Source: UBA8522 sp035528895
GTDB lineage: Bacteria; Acidobacteriota; Aminicenantia; Aminicenantales; UBA8522
Direction of reading: 5' to 3'
NCBI GenBank assembly: GCA_035528895.1
Contig: DATKXS010000038.1
Location: forward strand, 25,929-89,928
DNA: 64,000 nucleotides
Of this stretch, positions 33,117-41,993 are shown piece after piece. Position 1 is the first letter of the stretch, and each line of letters begins with the position of its first letter. A program made the position numbers and the translations under genes. The notes under the pieces were generated by a model. That model searched no databases and was not told the DNA's origin. It saw only the letters and a list, made by a program, of their open reading frames with translations.

Positions 33117-34685
33117 CTACCAGCGGTCTGTCCGGAAGGGAGAAGCCGGAAGCCCTCGCCTGTTCGCCAGGTTGGGAACGGCCGACTGGTGCCAGCCGAA
33201 CCGGACTGCCTTTGGAGCGGCGACTCTAGGGCTGCTGACAACGACCGTCTCTCCGTCGATCTCAGCCACGGCCTTATGGAAAAGGTGGTCATCGGCGGCA
33301 ATCTCGAACCACCTCAGGGGCTGCCTGTCGTTGGAGATCAGCCCGCCGGCCGCATGGTCAAAGGCGATCCTGACCCGGTCCCCCTCAATGGACATTGACT
33401 TGAAGAGCGGCCCGGATGGGCAGAGGTTCGACTCCCCATAAATTCCAGCCCGCGCCCAGAGGGCCAGCCGGACTCCCACGTCTTTCTTGTTCCGGGGGTG
33501 GATGTCGTTGAGGTCGGTGATATCGGTCGTCACGGCCATCCCGGTGGCGGGAAGGCGAAGGATACGCGTCTGGGCTTCCCAAATCAGCGGCAAACGGAGG
33601 AAGTCAGGGACATCCCCCCCCGGGTCTTCCCTATCATAAGCATAGTTGTAGGGCGCAAGCTGGACGTAGTAAAAAGGAAAATCACCGAGATTCCAGACCT
33701 CCCGCCATCCCCGGATCAAGGCTTCCATCTTATGTTCGTAGGCCAGGCCGTCATTCCGGTTGCTTTCACCCTGGTACCAGATCGCCCCGCGAATGGCGAA
33801 ACTGATGAGCGGATGGATCATCCCGTTGTAAAGGGTCGTGGGCGCCTGGGGATCATCGAGCGGATGCAAGGGGAATTCCGGTTTCATGGGTAGCTCGGTT
33901 TTTTCGGCAACGGCTTCCCGGCTCTCGCGAACCCAAGTTTCCCAGGAAGGAAGGGCTTCCGCCAGGCGGTTCCAATAGTCCCCGACCAGGCGCTCGAGCT
34001 CACCCAATATAGTCATGGTCTCCAGGAGGGCCGCAAACCCGGCCGGCGGAGTCCACGGCTCGATGGCCGTGCCTCCCCAGGCCGCTTCTATCAGGCCGAT
34101 GGGTATCCCTAGTTTTTGATGGAGCTCCAGGCCGAAATAATAGCCGACGGCCGAAAAGGGAGCGGCGGTCTCGGGCGTACAGAGCGCCCATTTCGCGTCG
34201 ACATCCTCTTGGGGTCTGTCGGCCGTCCGTCTGGGAACGAGGAAGAGACGAATCCCCGGGTGATCGGCCCGTAGGATCTCCGGAGTCGGGCTGGCGGTCA
34301 GCGACAGCGGCCACTCCATGTTGGACTGCCCCGAACATACCCAGACTTCGCCGACCAGGATGTCCTGGACAGCGATCTGGGGGCCTCTTTCGCCCTGCAC
34401 GACCATCTCCAGAGGGCCGCCTCCGGCCTGGAGCGGTGGAAAGACCACCCGCCACCGACCATCATCACGAGCTCGGGCGCTCATTTCCTGACCGGACAGC
34501 CGGACAGTAACCTTCTCCCCCGGTTCCGCCCATCCCCAGACCGGAACGGGCTTGTCCTGCTGCAGGACCATATGATCGCCGATAACGCCCGGAAGCCGGA
34601 TATCAGCCCGGAGGGCTTGAGGGAAAACCATCCAGCAGAAGACAATAAAAACAGAATGGAGAGCTTTTAGTTTTTTTATGGCCAC
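33117..34685 (-). CDS. Secreted sialate O-acetylesterase
   Basis: The 522-residue product has a signal peptide (residues 8-28) and the SGNH/SASA esterase fold. EVWVCSGQSNMEWPL near residue 118 holds the catalytic serine, IRGAIWYQGESNRN near 294 is the conserved Gly-Glu-Ser-Asn block, and LNDIHPRNKKDVGVRLALWA near 402 gives the Asp-x-x-His pair. An N-terminal beta domain (residues 30-105) precedes it. It would remove acetyl groups from sialic acids or plant-type glycans. The start is a GTG at 34685 with AAGGAGGAG 5 bases upstream. It is on the opposite strand to the DUF362 operon and has no hydrolase neighbour. Confidence 0.9.
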   Translation of the reverse strand: MAIKKLKALHSVFIVFCWMVFPQALRADIRLPGVIGDHMVLQQDKPVPVWGWAEPGEKVTVRLSGQEMSARARDDGRWRVVFPPLQAGGGPLEMVVQGERGPQIAVQDILVGEVWVCSGQSNMEWPLSLTASPTPEILRADHPGIRLFLVPRRTADRPQEDVDAKWALCTPETAAPFSAVGYYFGLELHQKLGIPIGLIEAAWGGTAIEPWTPPAGFAALLETMTILGELERLVGDYWNRLAEALPSWETWVRESREAVAEKTELPMKPEFPLHPLDDPQAPTTLYNGMIHPLISFAIRGAIWYQGESNRNDGLAYEHKMEALIRGWREVWNLGDFPFYYVQLAPYNYAYDREDPGGDVPDFLRLPLIWEAQTRILRLPATGMAVTTDITDLNDIHPRNKKDVGVRLALWARAGIYGESNLCPSGPLFKSMSIEGDRVRIAFDHAAGGLISNDRQPLRWFEIAADDHLFHKAVAEIDGETVVVSSPRVAAPKAVRFGWHQSAVPNLANRRGLPASPFRTDRW

Positions 34686-34751
34686 TCACTCCTCCTTACC
34701 GATGTCGAACTCCGCCCGCGGATCTTAGACATAGGCAAAGGGACAGGCTTT

Positions 34752-35809
34752 CTATGTTCCTTGATCGATGATCTTCTGATAAACGAAGGCCGCCCGGATG
34801 TAGGCTTCCGCCGCCCCTTCGTAGTCGTTCTGAGCAAGCGCGCGCTGGGCTTCGTCTTCGCTCTCCTTGGCCACATTGAAGAGCCAGGGGTCCGGTTTTG
34901 CCGAGGCCGATTTTTCTGCCGCCTTCTTCATGCCCTCCACCAGATCCGCCAAGACCTTCAGGCAGTTCCCCGGTTCTCGACACTGGCTGCTGAGACGGAG
35001 AACCCGCTCCAAGACAGAAGACAGCGCCCGGCTGCCGGAGAAATCGCTTTTGTTCAAGGCGTCTTCCGCGTCCCTCTCGTGTCGGCCGGCCACCCAGTAA
35101 AGTACGTTCCCTCTGTCCGTACCCATCGCCTCAACGCGGCTCTTGGTCTCGGCAAGCTGGGACTTTGCAGCCAACGCCTTTTCTCTTTCCGAGACCAAGT
35201 TCAAGAGCGACTGCATCTCCTCCTGGCCTTCCTGTCTCCGCTTTAACGCCTCTTCAAACCGTCCCTCCTCGCGGAGCTTCTGGCCCTCGCGGATATTCTG
35301 GTAAGCGCTGTCCCATCTCTGGCTGAAGACGGGCTCGTCGGGAATGGCCGTTTTGATATTAGCCATATGTTTTTCAAAATCCAGGATACCCTGGAGCTCT
35401 TTTTGACTCAGTTGCCTGAGGCTTTCGGGGCTGAGAAAAGAGAGGATACTCCTGCCTGTCTCGGTTTTCGAAACCGCAGATTCTTCCGGGCGAACCTCAG
35501 CTCGTTTCGGAAACGGTCGATGGCCTGGTCGTTGACGCTGATCTCAGGATGGATAAGCTTGAGGGCGATAACCTCCTTGATCTTCTGGTCGTACACTCTG
35601 TAAACACGACCCATCCCTCCCCTGCCCAGTTCTTCGATGATCTCATAACGCTCGGAAACTAGGGTCCCCCGGGCCAGGGCGGCCGGAGGTCGCTCGAAGG
35701 TCAGGGTTTTATCGATAGCGCCGCCTTCTGCGGTCTGAAGGGGAGTCGCACAGCGGTGGCAGAAGCGGCTGTCGGGCCGGTTATCAGCGTTGCATTGGGG
35801 ACAGTTCAT
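34752..35809 (-). pseudogene. Decayed zinc-ribbon Ser/Thr kinase (internal deletion and frameshift)
   Basis: The upstream frame (start 35809) encodes a zinc ribbon, CPQCNADNRPDSRFCHRC, then the first kinase lobe with RYEIIEELGRGGMGRVYRVY and ALKLIHPEI, but kinase homology ends at RFRNELRFARK and the frame runs out at 35408. A second frame, ending at 34752, carries a coiled, TPR-like C-terminal region (EGRFEEALKRRQEGQEEMQ, then ALAQNDYEGAAEAYIRAAF). Reading backwards, that second frame stays open to near 35475, just where kinase homology stops. A deletion of the catalytic loop and C-lobe with a frame change explains this. The intact paralogue at 37144 has the same ribbon-kinase order. The downstream part could still be translated from 35366. 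Confidence 0.75.
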
Positions 35810-36180
35810 TGTCCATACTCTTTTCTACAAATACACCGCCTCAAGCGCCTTGTCAATCTGGCCGGCCATACCTTAGACTCCGGATCACATCCACCCCATT
35901 TCTATTTAACCCGGCCGAGGCGAAAAGCGTTCCCCTGGAGGCCGACCAGGCCTCCAAAAATCACCCGGTAATGCCACGGCCCGTTTTTTCAGAGCTTTGA
36001 GAGAGGCTTTTCCTTCCGGTCGCCGACGATTTTTTCAAATTTGTCCCGAAGTCTGGTCTCAGATGATGGTTCGGTCTTTATTCCTAAAGAAAATAATGAC
36101 ACCGGCCTTCTGAGCATTGCGAAATACAGGATTAGAGAGCGACCGCGTCCCTGACAGATCCAGAAGCCGGAAATTTAACC
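35810..36180. other. 371-base gap without a recognised gene
   Basis: No frame with a ribosome site was found. A perfect hairpin (GGAGGCC, 5-base loop, GGCCTCC) lies at 35937-35955 but lacks a downstream T-run in either direction. The minus strand holds only stop-bounded stretches of 30 codons or fewer. Confidence 0.5.
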
Positions 36181-36951
36181 CTACTTCCGGTTGACGAGAT
36201 TCGTCGAAGCCTGGTCGGTCGGCATGACGATCATCTCGCTGATGTTGACATGCGGGGGCCGCGTGGCGCAGTAGACGACGGCGTCAGCGATATCGTCCGG
36301 GGATAATGGAGTCAGTCCCTGATAAACCTTCCCGGCCCGCTCCTTGTCTCCTCGGAACCGGACCAGGCTGAATTCGGTTTCCACCATGCCCGGGGAGACC
36401 TGGCTCACTCGCAGTCCCGTCCCTGAGAGGTCCAGGCGCATCCCCTTCGATAGGGCGTCGACAGCAAACTTGGTGGCGCAATAGACATTCCCGCCGGGAT
36501 AGACCTCGTGACCGGCGATGGAACCGATGTTGATGACATGGCCGCGGCCCCGCTTCACCATGCCAGGGATGACGGCGCGGCTGACATAGAGCAGGCCTTT
36601 GATGTTGGCGTCGATCATCTCTTCCCAATCCTCGAGCTTGCCTTCGTGGAGCTTGTCCAGTCCCCGGCTGAGCCCTGCATTGTTAACTAGGACATCGATC
36701 GCCACCCATTCGGCCGGGAGTCCATTCACGGCGCGTTCTACAGCAGGCTGGTCCCGGACATCGATCGCCAGCAGAAGGATATCTTCTCCCGGTTTCCGTT
36801 TGAGTTCGACCGCCAAGTCCTCGAGCCGCTGGAGACGGCGGGCGGACAGGATCAGCCGGGCTCCCGTCCCCGCAAACGCCCGGGCGCAGGACCTGCCGAT
36901 CCCAGCGCTGGCACCCGTTATGAAAACGACCTTGTCTTTCAATGAATCCAT
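36181..36951 (-). CDS. SDR-family oxidoreductase (YdfG-like)
   Basis: The 256-residue product is a classical SDR: VVFITGASAGIGRSCARAFA at residues 8-27 binds NADP, VNNAGLSRG near 90, NIGSIAGHEVYPGGNVYCATK near 145 holds the serine, tyrosine and lysine of the active site. The C-terminal part MVETEFSLVRFRGD and the PPHVNISEMIVMPTDQAS ending fit the serine/3-hydroxy acid dehydrogenase (YdfG) group. A much longer frame upstream overlaps the divergent kinase and is rejected; the ATG at 36951 has GAGGAG upstream, and an adjacent TTG is also possible. It stands between the decayed and intact kinases. Confidence 0.9.
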   Translation of the reverse strand: MDSLKDKVVFITGASAGIGRSCARAFAGTGARLILSARRLQRLEDLAVELKRKPGEDILLLAIDVRDQPAVERAVNGLPAEWVAIDVLVNNAGLSRGLDKLHEGKLEDWEEMIDANIKGLLYVSRAVIPGMVKRGRGHVINIGSIAGHEVYPGGNVYCATKFAVDALSKGMRLDLSGTGLRVSQVSPGMVETEFSLVRFRGDKERAGKVYQGLTPLSPDDIADAVVYCATRPPHVNISEMIVMPTDQASTNLVNRK

Positions 36952-37088
36952 CAATGTTTCTCCTCGCCTAAACGTCGAGGGAAAAGGATAATGAACCATC
37001 GGTGGCCTGTCAACCTGAGAGGTCGAATCCGGCGTTCTTGGGATTGTTGATTTAGGGAACACGAATAAATTTCGGTTTCGTTCGAATT

Positions 37089-37117
37089 TGACTCCCGACC
37101 AAGTTTTGAATATTCTT
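37089..37117 (+). promoter_or_regulatory. Promoter of the zinc-ribbon kinase gene
   Basis: TTGACT at 37089-37094 and TATTCT at 37112-37117 are separated by 17 bases and lie 27 bases upstream of the start codon at 37144. Confidence 0.45.
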
Positions 37118-37143
37118 TGGACGATACAAAAGGACCCAGGGTT

Positions 37144-39924
37144 ATGGAATGTCTCAATTGTGGGTTTGACAACCCCTCTGCCAGCCGCTTCTGCAATAAG
37201 TGCGGCACACAAATCGCAGCGATCGAGGAAGCCCCGCATCCTGAGACGAAGACCATTCAGATTCAGATTAAAGAACTCATCCCGGGAAGTACATTTGCCA
37301 AGAGATACCAAATCATCGAGGAATTGGGAAAAGGGGGTATGGGACGGGTTTATAAAGTTTTGGACAATGAAATCGGAGAGAAAGTCGCGCTGAAGCTCCT
37401 CAACCCTGAAATCGCCGCCGAAAGCAAAACCATCGAGCGCTTCCGCAACGAGCTCAAGACCGCGCGCCAGATCTCCCACAAGAACGTCTGCCGCATGTAC
37501 CACTTCGCCATGGAAGAAGGCACCTCCTACATCACTATGGAATACGTGCGGGGTGAAGACCTCAAGAGCATGCTCCGGATGATGGGGAGGCTCAGCCCGG
37601 GCCAGGCCATCTCGATCTCCAAGCAAGTCTGCGAGGGTCTGGCCGAAGCTCACAAGCTGGGAGTGGTGCACCGGGACCTCAAGCCTCATAACATCATGAT
37701 CGACCGCGATGGCAACATCAAAATCATGGATTTCGGGATCGCCCGCTCGCTCAAAACGAAGGGAATAACAGGAACCGGGGTGATGATCGGCACTCCGGAG
37801 TATATGTCCCCTGAGCAAGTTGAGGGTCATGAGACAGACGAACGCTCGGATATCTATGCGCTGGGAGTCGTTCTTTACGAAATGCTGACCGGGCGAGTTC
37901 CCTTTGAAGGAGAGACACCCCTCAGTGTCGCTTTGAAACACAAGACCGAAACCCCACTGAATCCAAGTAAAATTAATCCTCAGATACCCGAAGAGCTAGG
38001 TTGGCTGATCCTCCGATGCCTGGAGAAAGATAAACAGAGCCGATTCCAGACGGCCGAGGAGCTTATCGCTGAGTTCGATAGAATCGAGAAGGGCATCCCC
38101 GCAGCAGAAAGAGTCCTGCCCAAGGGAAAGCCTCTCACTTCGAAAGAGATCACGATAAAATTCAAGAGGAGATGGAGAGCCGTCGCCGCCGTCGCACTCA
38201 TCGCAGTTGCCGGCGCATCTGCCATCCTCTATTTTGGTCGAGGGACACCCGTTACGAAAGCAGCAAGAAATAGGATCGTCGTCCTCCCGTTTGAAAATCT
38301 GGGCGCACCCGAAGACCAATATTTCGCCGACGGCATCACCGATGAAATCACGGCGCGCCTTGCCAGCATCAGCCAGCTTGAGGTCATCGGCCGGACGAGC
38401 GCCGTTCAGTACAAAAAAACAGACAAAAGTCCGCGCCAAATTGGAGAAGAACTGGGAGTGAGCTATATCCTCTCTGGCACAGTGCGCTGGCAGCGACAGC
38501 CTGGAGGGGTAAGCAAAGTGCGAGTGACGCCTTTTCTCATCAGGGTATCAGACGCTACGCAAATATGGGCGAATGCTTATGATGAAACAATAGCGGAGGT
38601 CTTTCAGGTTCAATCCGCCATCGCTAGGACCGTGGCCGAAGCCCTTAATGTGTCGATTCTTGGGCCCGAACGAAAGGTGGTCGAAGCCAAACTAACGAAT
38701 AATCCGGAGGCCTATGACTACTACCTGCGGGCGCGTGAATATATCAATAGAGGCGTCGAGAGCAGAGAAAATCTCACCATGTCCATTGAATTGTTCGAGA
38801 AGGCGGTCAAGCTGGACACCAGCTTTGTTCAAGCATACGCCGGGCTCGCTAGATCTCATGCTCATATGTATTGGTTTCATTTTGACCATTCAGAAGAACG
38901 AGCAACAAAGTCTAAAGAGGCCGCGGATAAGGCCATCCAGCTAGGCTCAGACGTAGCAGAGGCTCATCTTGCTCTCGGGATTTACTATTATAATTGCAAA
39001 CTGGACTTTGATCAGGCCCTCGAACAGCTATCCATGGCCCTGGAAAAACAGCCGAGGAACAGCGAGGCGTTAAGATATGTTGCTTATGTCAAGCGTCGCC
39101 AGGGAAAACTTGATGAAATAGCCTTAATTCAGAAAAAGGCCTTAGAAATCGATCCTCTCTCCATTGAGATAATTGCAAGCATAGGCGATACATACGGCCT
39201 TCTGCGAGATTATGTTGAGGCAGAGCGTTATTATATGCGGGCCATAATACTCTCTCCTGATTATCTCCCCTCATATATCTCTCCCGGTGGTTCGCTTGCT
39301 TGCCTCTATCTTTATCAAATGGGAGATACAACAAAAACAATCGAAGTCCTCAACGAAGCCTCTAACGAGAATGTTGCACCCGATGAAGAAAATTGGCTTC
39401 ACTTTCTCTGGGCTGCGGCAAGTATCTTCGATAAGGCTTATGGGGAAGCATTGAGGCACGTCCCTTTAATGCCCTCAGAGGCTTTAGATGATCAATTCAG
39501 GTTTGTCCCAAAGAGCCAACTCTATGCTCAAATTTATGGGTTAATGGGCGAAATCCAGAAAGAGCAAGAATATTATCAGTCCGCGCGCACATTTCTCGAA
39601 AATAGGGTTAAAGAACAGCCGGATGATTCTCGATTTTACAGTGCCTTGGGAATCGCCTGTGCTGGTCTTGGGCTCAAGGAGAAAGCTATCCAGGAAGCCA
39701 CAAGAGCCACAGAGATCCTTCCCGTCTCCAAGGAATATTGGCGGGGCATTTATAGAGTTAAGGACCTGGCGCAAGTCTATGTCATGGTAGGCGAATACGA
39801 CAAGGCCTTTGACCAGATCGAATATCTTCTATCGATCGCCGGCGAATTGTCAGTCACGCTCCTCAAGCTCGATCCCGTTTGGGCCCCGCTCCGCTCCCTC
39901 CCCCGTTTCCAGAAACTCCTCTAA
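37144..39924 (+). CDS. Zinc-ribbon Ser/Thr protein kinase with TolB-like and TPR regions
   Basis: The 926-residue protein has four parts. A zinc ribbon (CLNCGFDNPSASRFCNKCG) is at residues 3-21. A Hanks-type kinase spans about 55-320 with ELGKGGMGRVYKV, the lysine in VALKLL, HRDLKPHNIM and DFGIA, and is therefore likely active. A single membrane helix near 350-365 (VAAVALIAVAGASAILYF) places the kinase inside the cell. Outside, a TolB-N-like module (RIVVLPFENLGAPEDQYFAD, about 380-510) is followed by TPR-like repeats to the end. This is a one-component signal receiver whose TPRs may sense an external partner. The start is an ATG at 37144 behind AGGG. The 3' third is more AT-rich than the 5' part. 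Confidence 0.92.
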   Translation: MECLNCGFDNPSASRFCNKCGTQIAAIEEAPHPETKTIQIQIKELIPGSTFAKRYQIIEELGKGGMGRVYKVLDNEIGEKVALKLLNPEIAAESKTIERFRNELKTARQISHKNVCRMYHFAMEEGTSYITMEYVRGEDLKSMLRMMGRLSPGQAISISKQVCEGLAEAHKLGVVHRDLKPHNIMIDRDGNIKIMDFGIARSLKTKGITGTGVMIGTPEYMSPEQVEGHETDERSDIYALGVVLYEMLTGRVPFEGETPLSVALKHKTETPLNPSKINPQIPEELGWLILRCLEKDKQSRFQTAEELIAEFDRIEKGIPAAERVLPKGKPLTSKEITIKFKRRWRAVAAVALIAVAGASAILYFGRGTPVTKAARNRIVVLPFENLGAPEDQYFADGITDEITARLASISQLEVIGRTSAVQYKKTDKSPRQIGEELGVSYILSGTVRWQRQPGGVSKVRVTPFLIRVSDATQIWANAYDETIAEVFQVQSAIARTVAEALNVSILGPERKVVEAKLTNNPEAYDYYLRAREYINRGVESRENLTMSIELFEKAVKLDTSFVQAYAGLARSHAHMYWFHFDHSEERATKSKEAADKAIQLGSDVAEAHLALGIYYYNCKLDFDQALEQLSMALEKQPRNSEALRYVAYVKRRQGKLDEIALIQKKALEIDPLSIEIIASIGDTYGLLRDYVEAERYYMRAIILSPDYLPSYISPGGSLACLYLYQMGDTTKTIEVLNEASNENVAPDEENWLHFLWAAASIFDKAYGEALRHVPLMPSEALDDQFRFVPKSQLYAQIYGLMGEIQKEQEYYQSARTFLENRVKEQPDDSRFYSALGIACAGLGLKEKAIQEATRATEILPVSKEYWRGIYRVKDLAQVYVMVGEYDKAFDQIEYLLSIAGELSVTLLKLDPVWAPLRSLPRFQKLL

Positions 39925-40006
39925 AAATATTGAATTTTGTCAAAATTATTTATCTCATCTCATAAAAAAGACGCCACTGAGCTCAACTGACCGTTAACCG
40001 ATTGAA

Positions 40007-40549
40007 ATGGCCAGGCAAAAACCCAACATCCTTGTTACTGGCCTGCCCGGCGTAGGCAAGACTACTTTCATCATCAATCTTGCGAAGAAACTGAAGGATT
40101 TTTCGATGGCCGGCTTTTATACAGCCGAGATCCGCGAAGCGGGCGTGAGAAAAGGGTTTGAGCTCGTCAGCCTCGATCGGAGAAGGTCAATTCTTTCCCA
40201 CGTCGATATCAAGAGCGACTTTCGGGTCGGGCGGTATGGCGTTGATGTCAAGACATTCGAGGCGTTCCTGGATTCTCTAGGCCTGGCCCAAAGCGACGCT
40301 GATATCCTTCTGATCGACGAGATCGGCAAGATGGAGTGTCATTCGAATAAATTCAGGCGTCTGATCACTTCCCTTCTCGACTCAAAAAAACCCTTGATCG
40401 CGACGATTTCTCTCAGAAGTGAGGCATTTATCTCGGAAATCAAGCGACGCCCGGATGTCCAGGTCGTCGAACTGACTGCAGCCAACCGCGAATGCCTAGC
40501 GACCGAGCTGGCAAACTCTGTCCGAAGTCTGATGGAGAGCAAAATCTAG
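40007..40549 (+). CDS. THEP1-type nucleoside-triphosphatase
   Basis: The 180-residue product belongs to the NTPase_1/THEP1 P-loop family. Walker A is ILVTGLPGVGKTTFI at residues 8-22, FYTAEIREAGVRKGFEL is the conserved sensor-like strand region, and LLIDEIGKMECHS near 103 is Walker B. KPLIATIS and RPDVQVVELTAANREC complete the fold. Such proteins hydrolyse NTPs and have been linked to RNA or DNA metabolism in archaea and bacteria, without a clear cellular role. It is a single gene between the kinase and the convergent kbl gene. Confidence 0.88.
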   Translation: MARQKPNILVTGLPGVGKTTFIINLAKKLKDFSMAGFYTAEIREAGVRKGFELVSLDRRRSILSHVDIKSDFRVGRYGVDVKTFEAFLDSLGLAQSDADILLIDEIGKMECHSNKFRRLITSLLDSKKPLIATISLRSEAFISEIKRRPDVQVVELTAANRECLATELANSVRSLMESKI

Positions 40550-40617
40550 GCGGAACAGCTTGCCCAGATTCCGTGATACCGCGTCCCGGGAATTCGTAAC
40601 GCGCTTTTCAGCAGGAT

Positions 40618-41820
40618 TTAGTTAATAACCCCGTATTTCTTCCCGACTTTGGTGAAGGCCTCGATGGCTCTGTCGAGGTGCTCTTGCGAGTGGGCGGCGG
40701 AAAGCTGAACACGGATTCTCGCCTGACCCTTGGGAACAACGGGATAGTAGAATCCGATGACATAGATCCCCTCGGTGAGCAAGTCGCGGGCCATATCCTG
40801 GGAGAGTTTGGCATCATTCTCAAACTTGCCCAGCATGATCGGGCAGATCGGATGGTCGCTGGCCGGGATCTCAAATCCCGCCTTGGCCATATGGCTGCGA
40901 AAGTACTTATAGTTGGACTCCAGCTTGTCGCGAAGCTCGGTGGTCTCAGAGAGAAGATCGAAAATGGCGATCGAGGTGGCGATGACAACCGGCGAGACAG
41001 TGTTGCTGAAGAGATATGGCCTGGAGCGCTGGCGGTAGAGTCCGATGACCTCCTTCCGGCCGGAAGCGAATCCTCCCGAGGACCCGCCCAGCGCTTTGCC
41101 CAAGGTTCCGGTGATGAGGTCGATTTTGCCCATGACGTTTCTATACTCGGGGGTGCCGCGTCCGGTTTTCCCGACGAACCCGGAAGCGTGGGCATCGTCG
41201 ATCATGACCAGAGCGTCGTACTTTTCGGCCAGAGGAACGATCTCGTGGAGCTTGGCGATGTCGCCGTCCATCGAGAAAACGCCGTCGGTGGCGACCATCC
41301 GGTACCGTTTGCTTTGCGTCTCTTTGAGTTTGGCTTCGAGGTCGGCCATGTCGCCGTGTTTATAGATGAATCGCTCCGCTTTGCACAGGCGGATGCCGTC
41401 TATGACGGAGGCATGGTTGAGCTGGTCGGTAATGATGGCGTCATCGGCCAAGAGCAGAGGCTCAAAAACGCCGCCATTGGCATCGAAGCAAGCCGCATAA
41501 AGAATGGTGTCTTCGGTCCCCAGGAACCGGCTGATTTTCTCTTCAAGGATCTTATGGATATCCTGGGTGCCGCAAATAAACCGGACAGAGCTCATACCGT
41601 AGCCCCATTTATCGAGCGCCTCGTGAGCCGCCTGAATAACCTTGGGATGGCTGGATAGACCTAAATAATTGTTGGCGCAAAAGTTGAGGACTTTCCGGCC
41701 GCCTTTGACCTCGATCTCAGCACCCTGCGGGGTCATGATGATCCTTTCCTCTTTGAACAGGCCCGCGTCGCGGATGGACTGAAGCTCTTTGGAAAGATTG
41801 TCTTTCACGTTTCCATACAT
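40618..41820 (-). CDS. kbl: Glycine C-acetyltransferase (2-amino-3-ketobutyrate CoA ligase)
   Basis: The 400-residue product is a typical Kbl. It converts 2-amino-3-oxobutyrate and CoA to glycine and acetyl-CoA. FCANNYLGLSSHPKV near residue 47, SVRFICGTQDIHK near 80, MIDDAHASGFVGKTGRGTPE near 207, and the PLP-lysine block TGTLGKALGGSSGGF near 240 are diagnostic, as is the length. The start at 41820 has AAAGGAGG 5 bases upstream. It is divergent from the threonine dehydrogenase gene, with which it forms the two-step threonine degradation pathway. Confidence 0.95.
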   Translation of the reverse strand: MYGNVKDNLSKELQSIRDAGLFKEERIIMTPQGAEIEVKGGRKVLNFCANNYLGLSSHPKVIQAAHEALDKWGYGMSSVRFICGTQDIHKILEEKISRFLGTEDTILYAACFDANGGVFEPLLLADDAIITDQLNHASVIDGIRLCKAERFIYKHGDMADLEAKLKETQSKRYRMVATDGVFSMDGDIAKLHEIVPLAEKYDALVMIDDAHASGFVGKTGRGTPEYRNVMGKIDLITGTLGKALGGSSGGFASGRKEVIGLYRQRSRPYLFSNTVSPVVIATSIAIFDLLSETTELRDKLESNYKYFRSHMAKAGFEIPASDHPICPIMLGKFENDAKLSQDMARDLLTEGIYVIGFYYPVVPKGQARIRVQLSAAHSQEHLDRAIEAFTKVGKKYGVIN

Positions 41821-41846
41821 ATAAACCTCCTTTTTTGAGACTTCAA

Positions 41847-41875
41847 ACTATAGCTTCACTCTAGGACTTTGTCAA
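41847..41875 (-). promoter_or_regulatory. kbl promoter
   Basis: TTGACA (41875-41870) and TATAGT (41852-41847) on the minus strand are 17 bases apart, about 30 bases before the start codon. It lies back to back with the dehydrogenase promoter. Confidence 0.7.
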
Positions 41876-41909
41876 TTTTTTTCTAATATTTCTCAAACTT
41901 CAAATGGAA

Positions 41910-41938
41910 TTGCCTTTGGGGTGGGCTTGTGTTATAAG
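41910..41938 (+). promoter_or_regulatory. Threonine dehydrogenase gene promoter
   Basis: TTGCCT at 41910-41915 and TATAAG at 41933-41938 have a 17-base spacer. The start codon is at 41994. The divergent kbl promoter is 35 bases away, so one regulator could cover both. Confidence 0.6.
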
Positions 41939-41993
41939 TGAAACTCATTCGGTCTCTCTGATCGAGACATTTTTATCCAGAGGGAGGTCATTC

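Noticed and set aside
35937..35955. Perfect GGAGGCC/GGCCTCC hairpin considered as a terminator
   Set aside because: The A/T run is on the wrong side for a terminator in either direction, and no gene ends close to it on the same strand.
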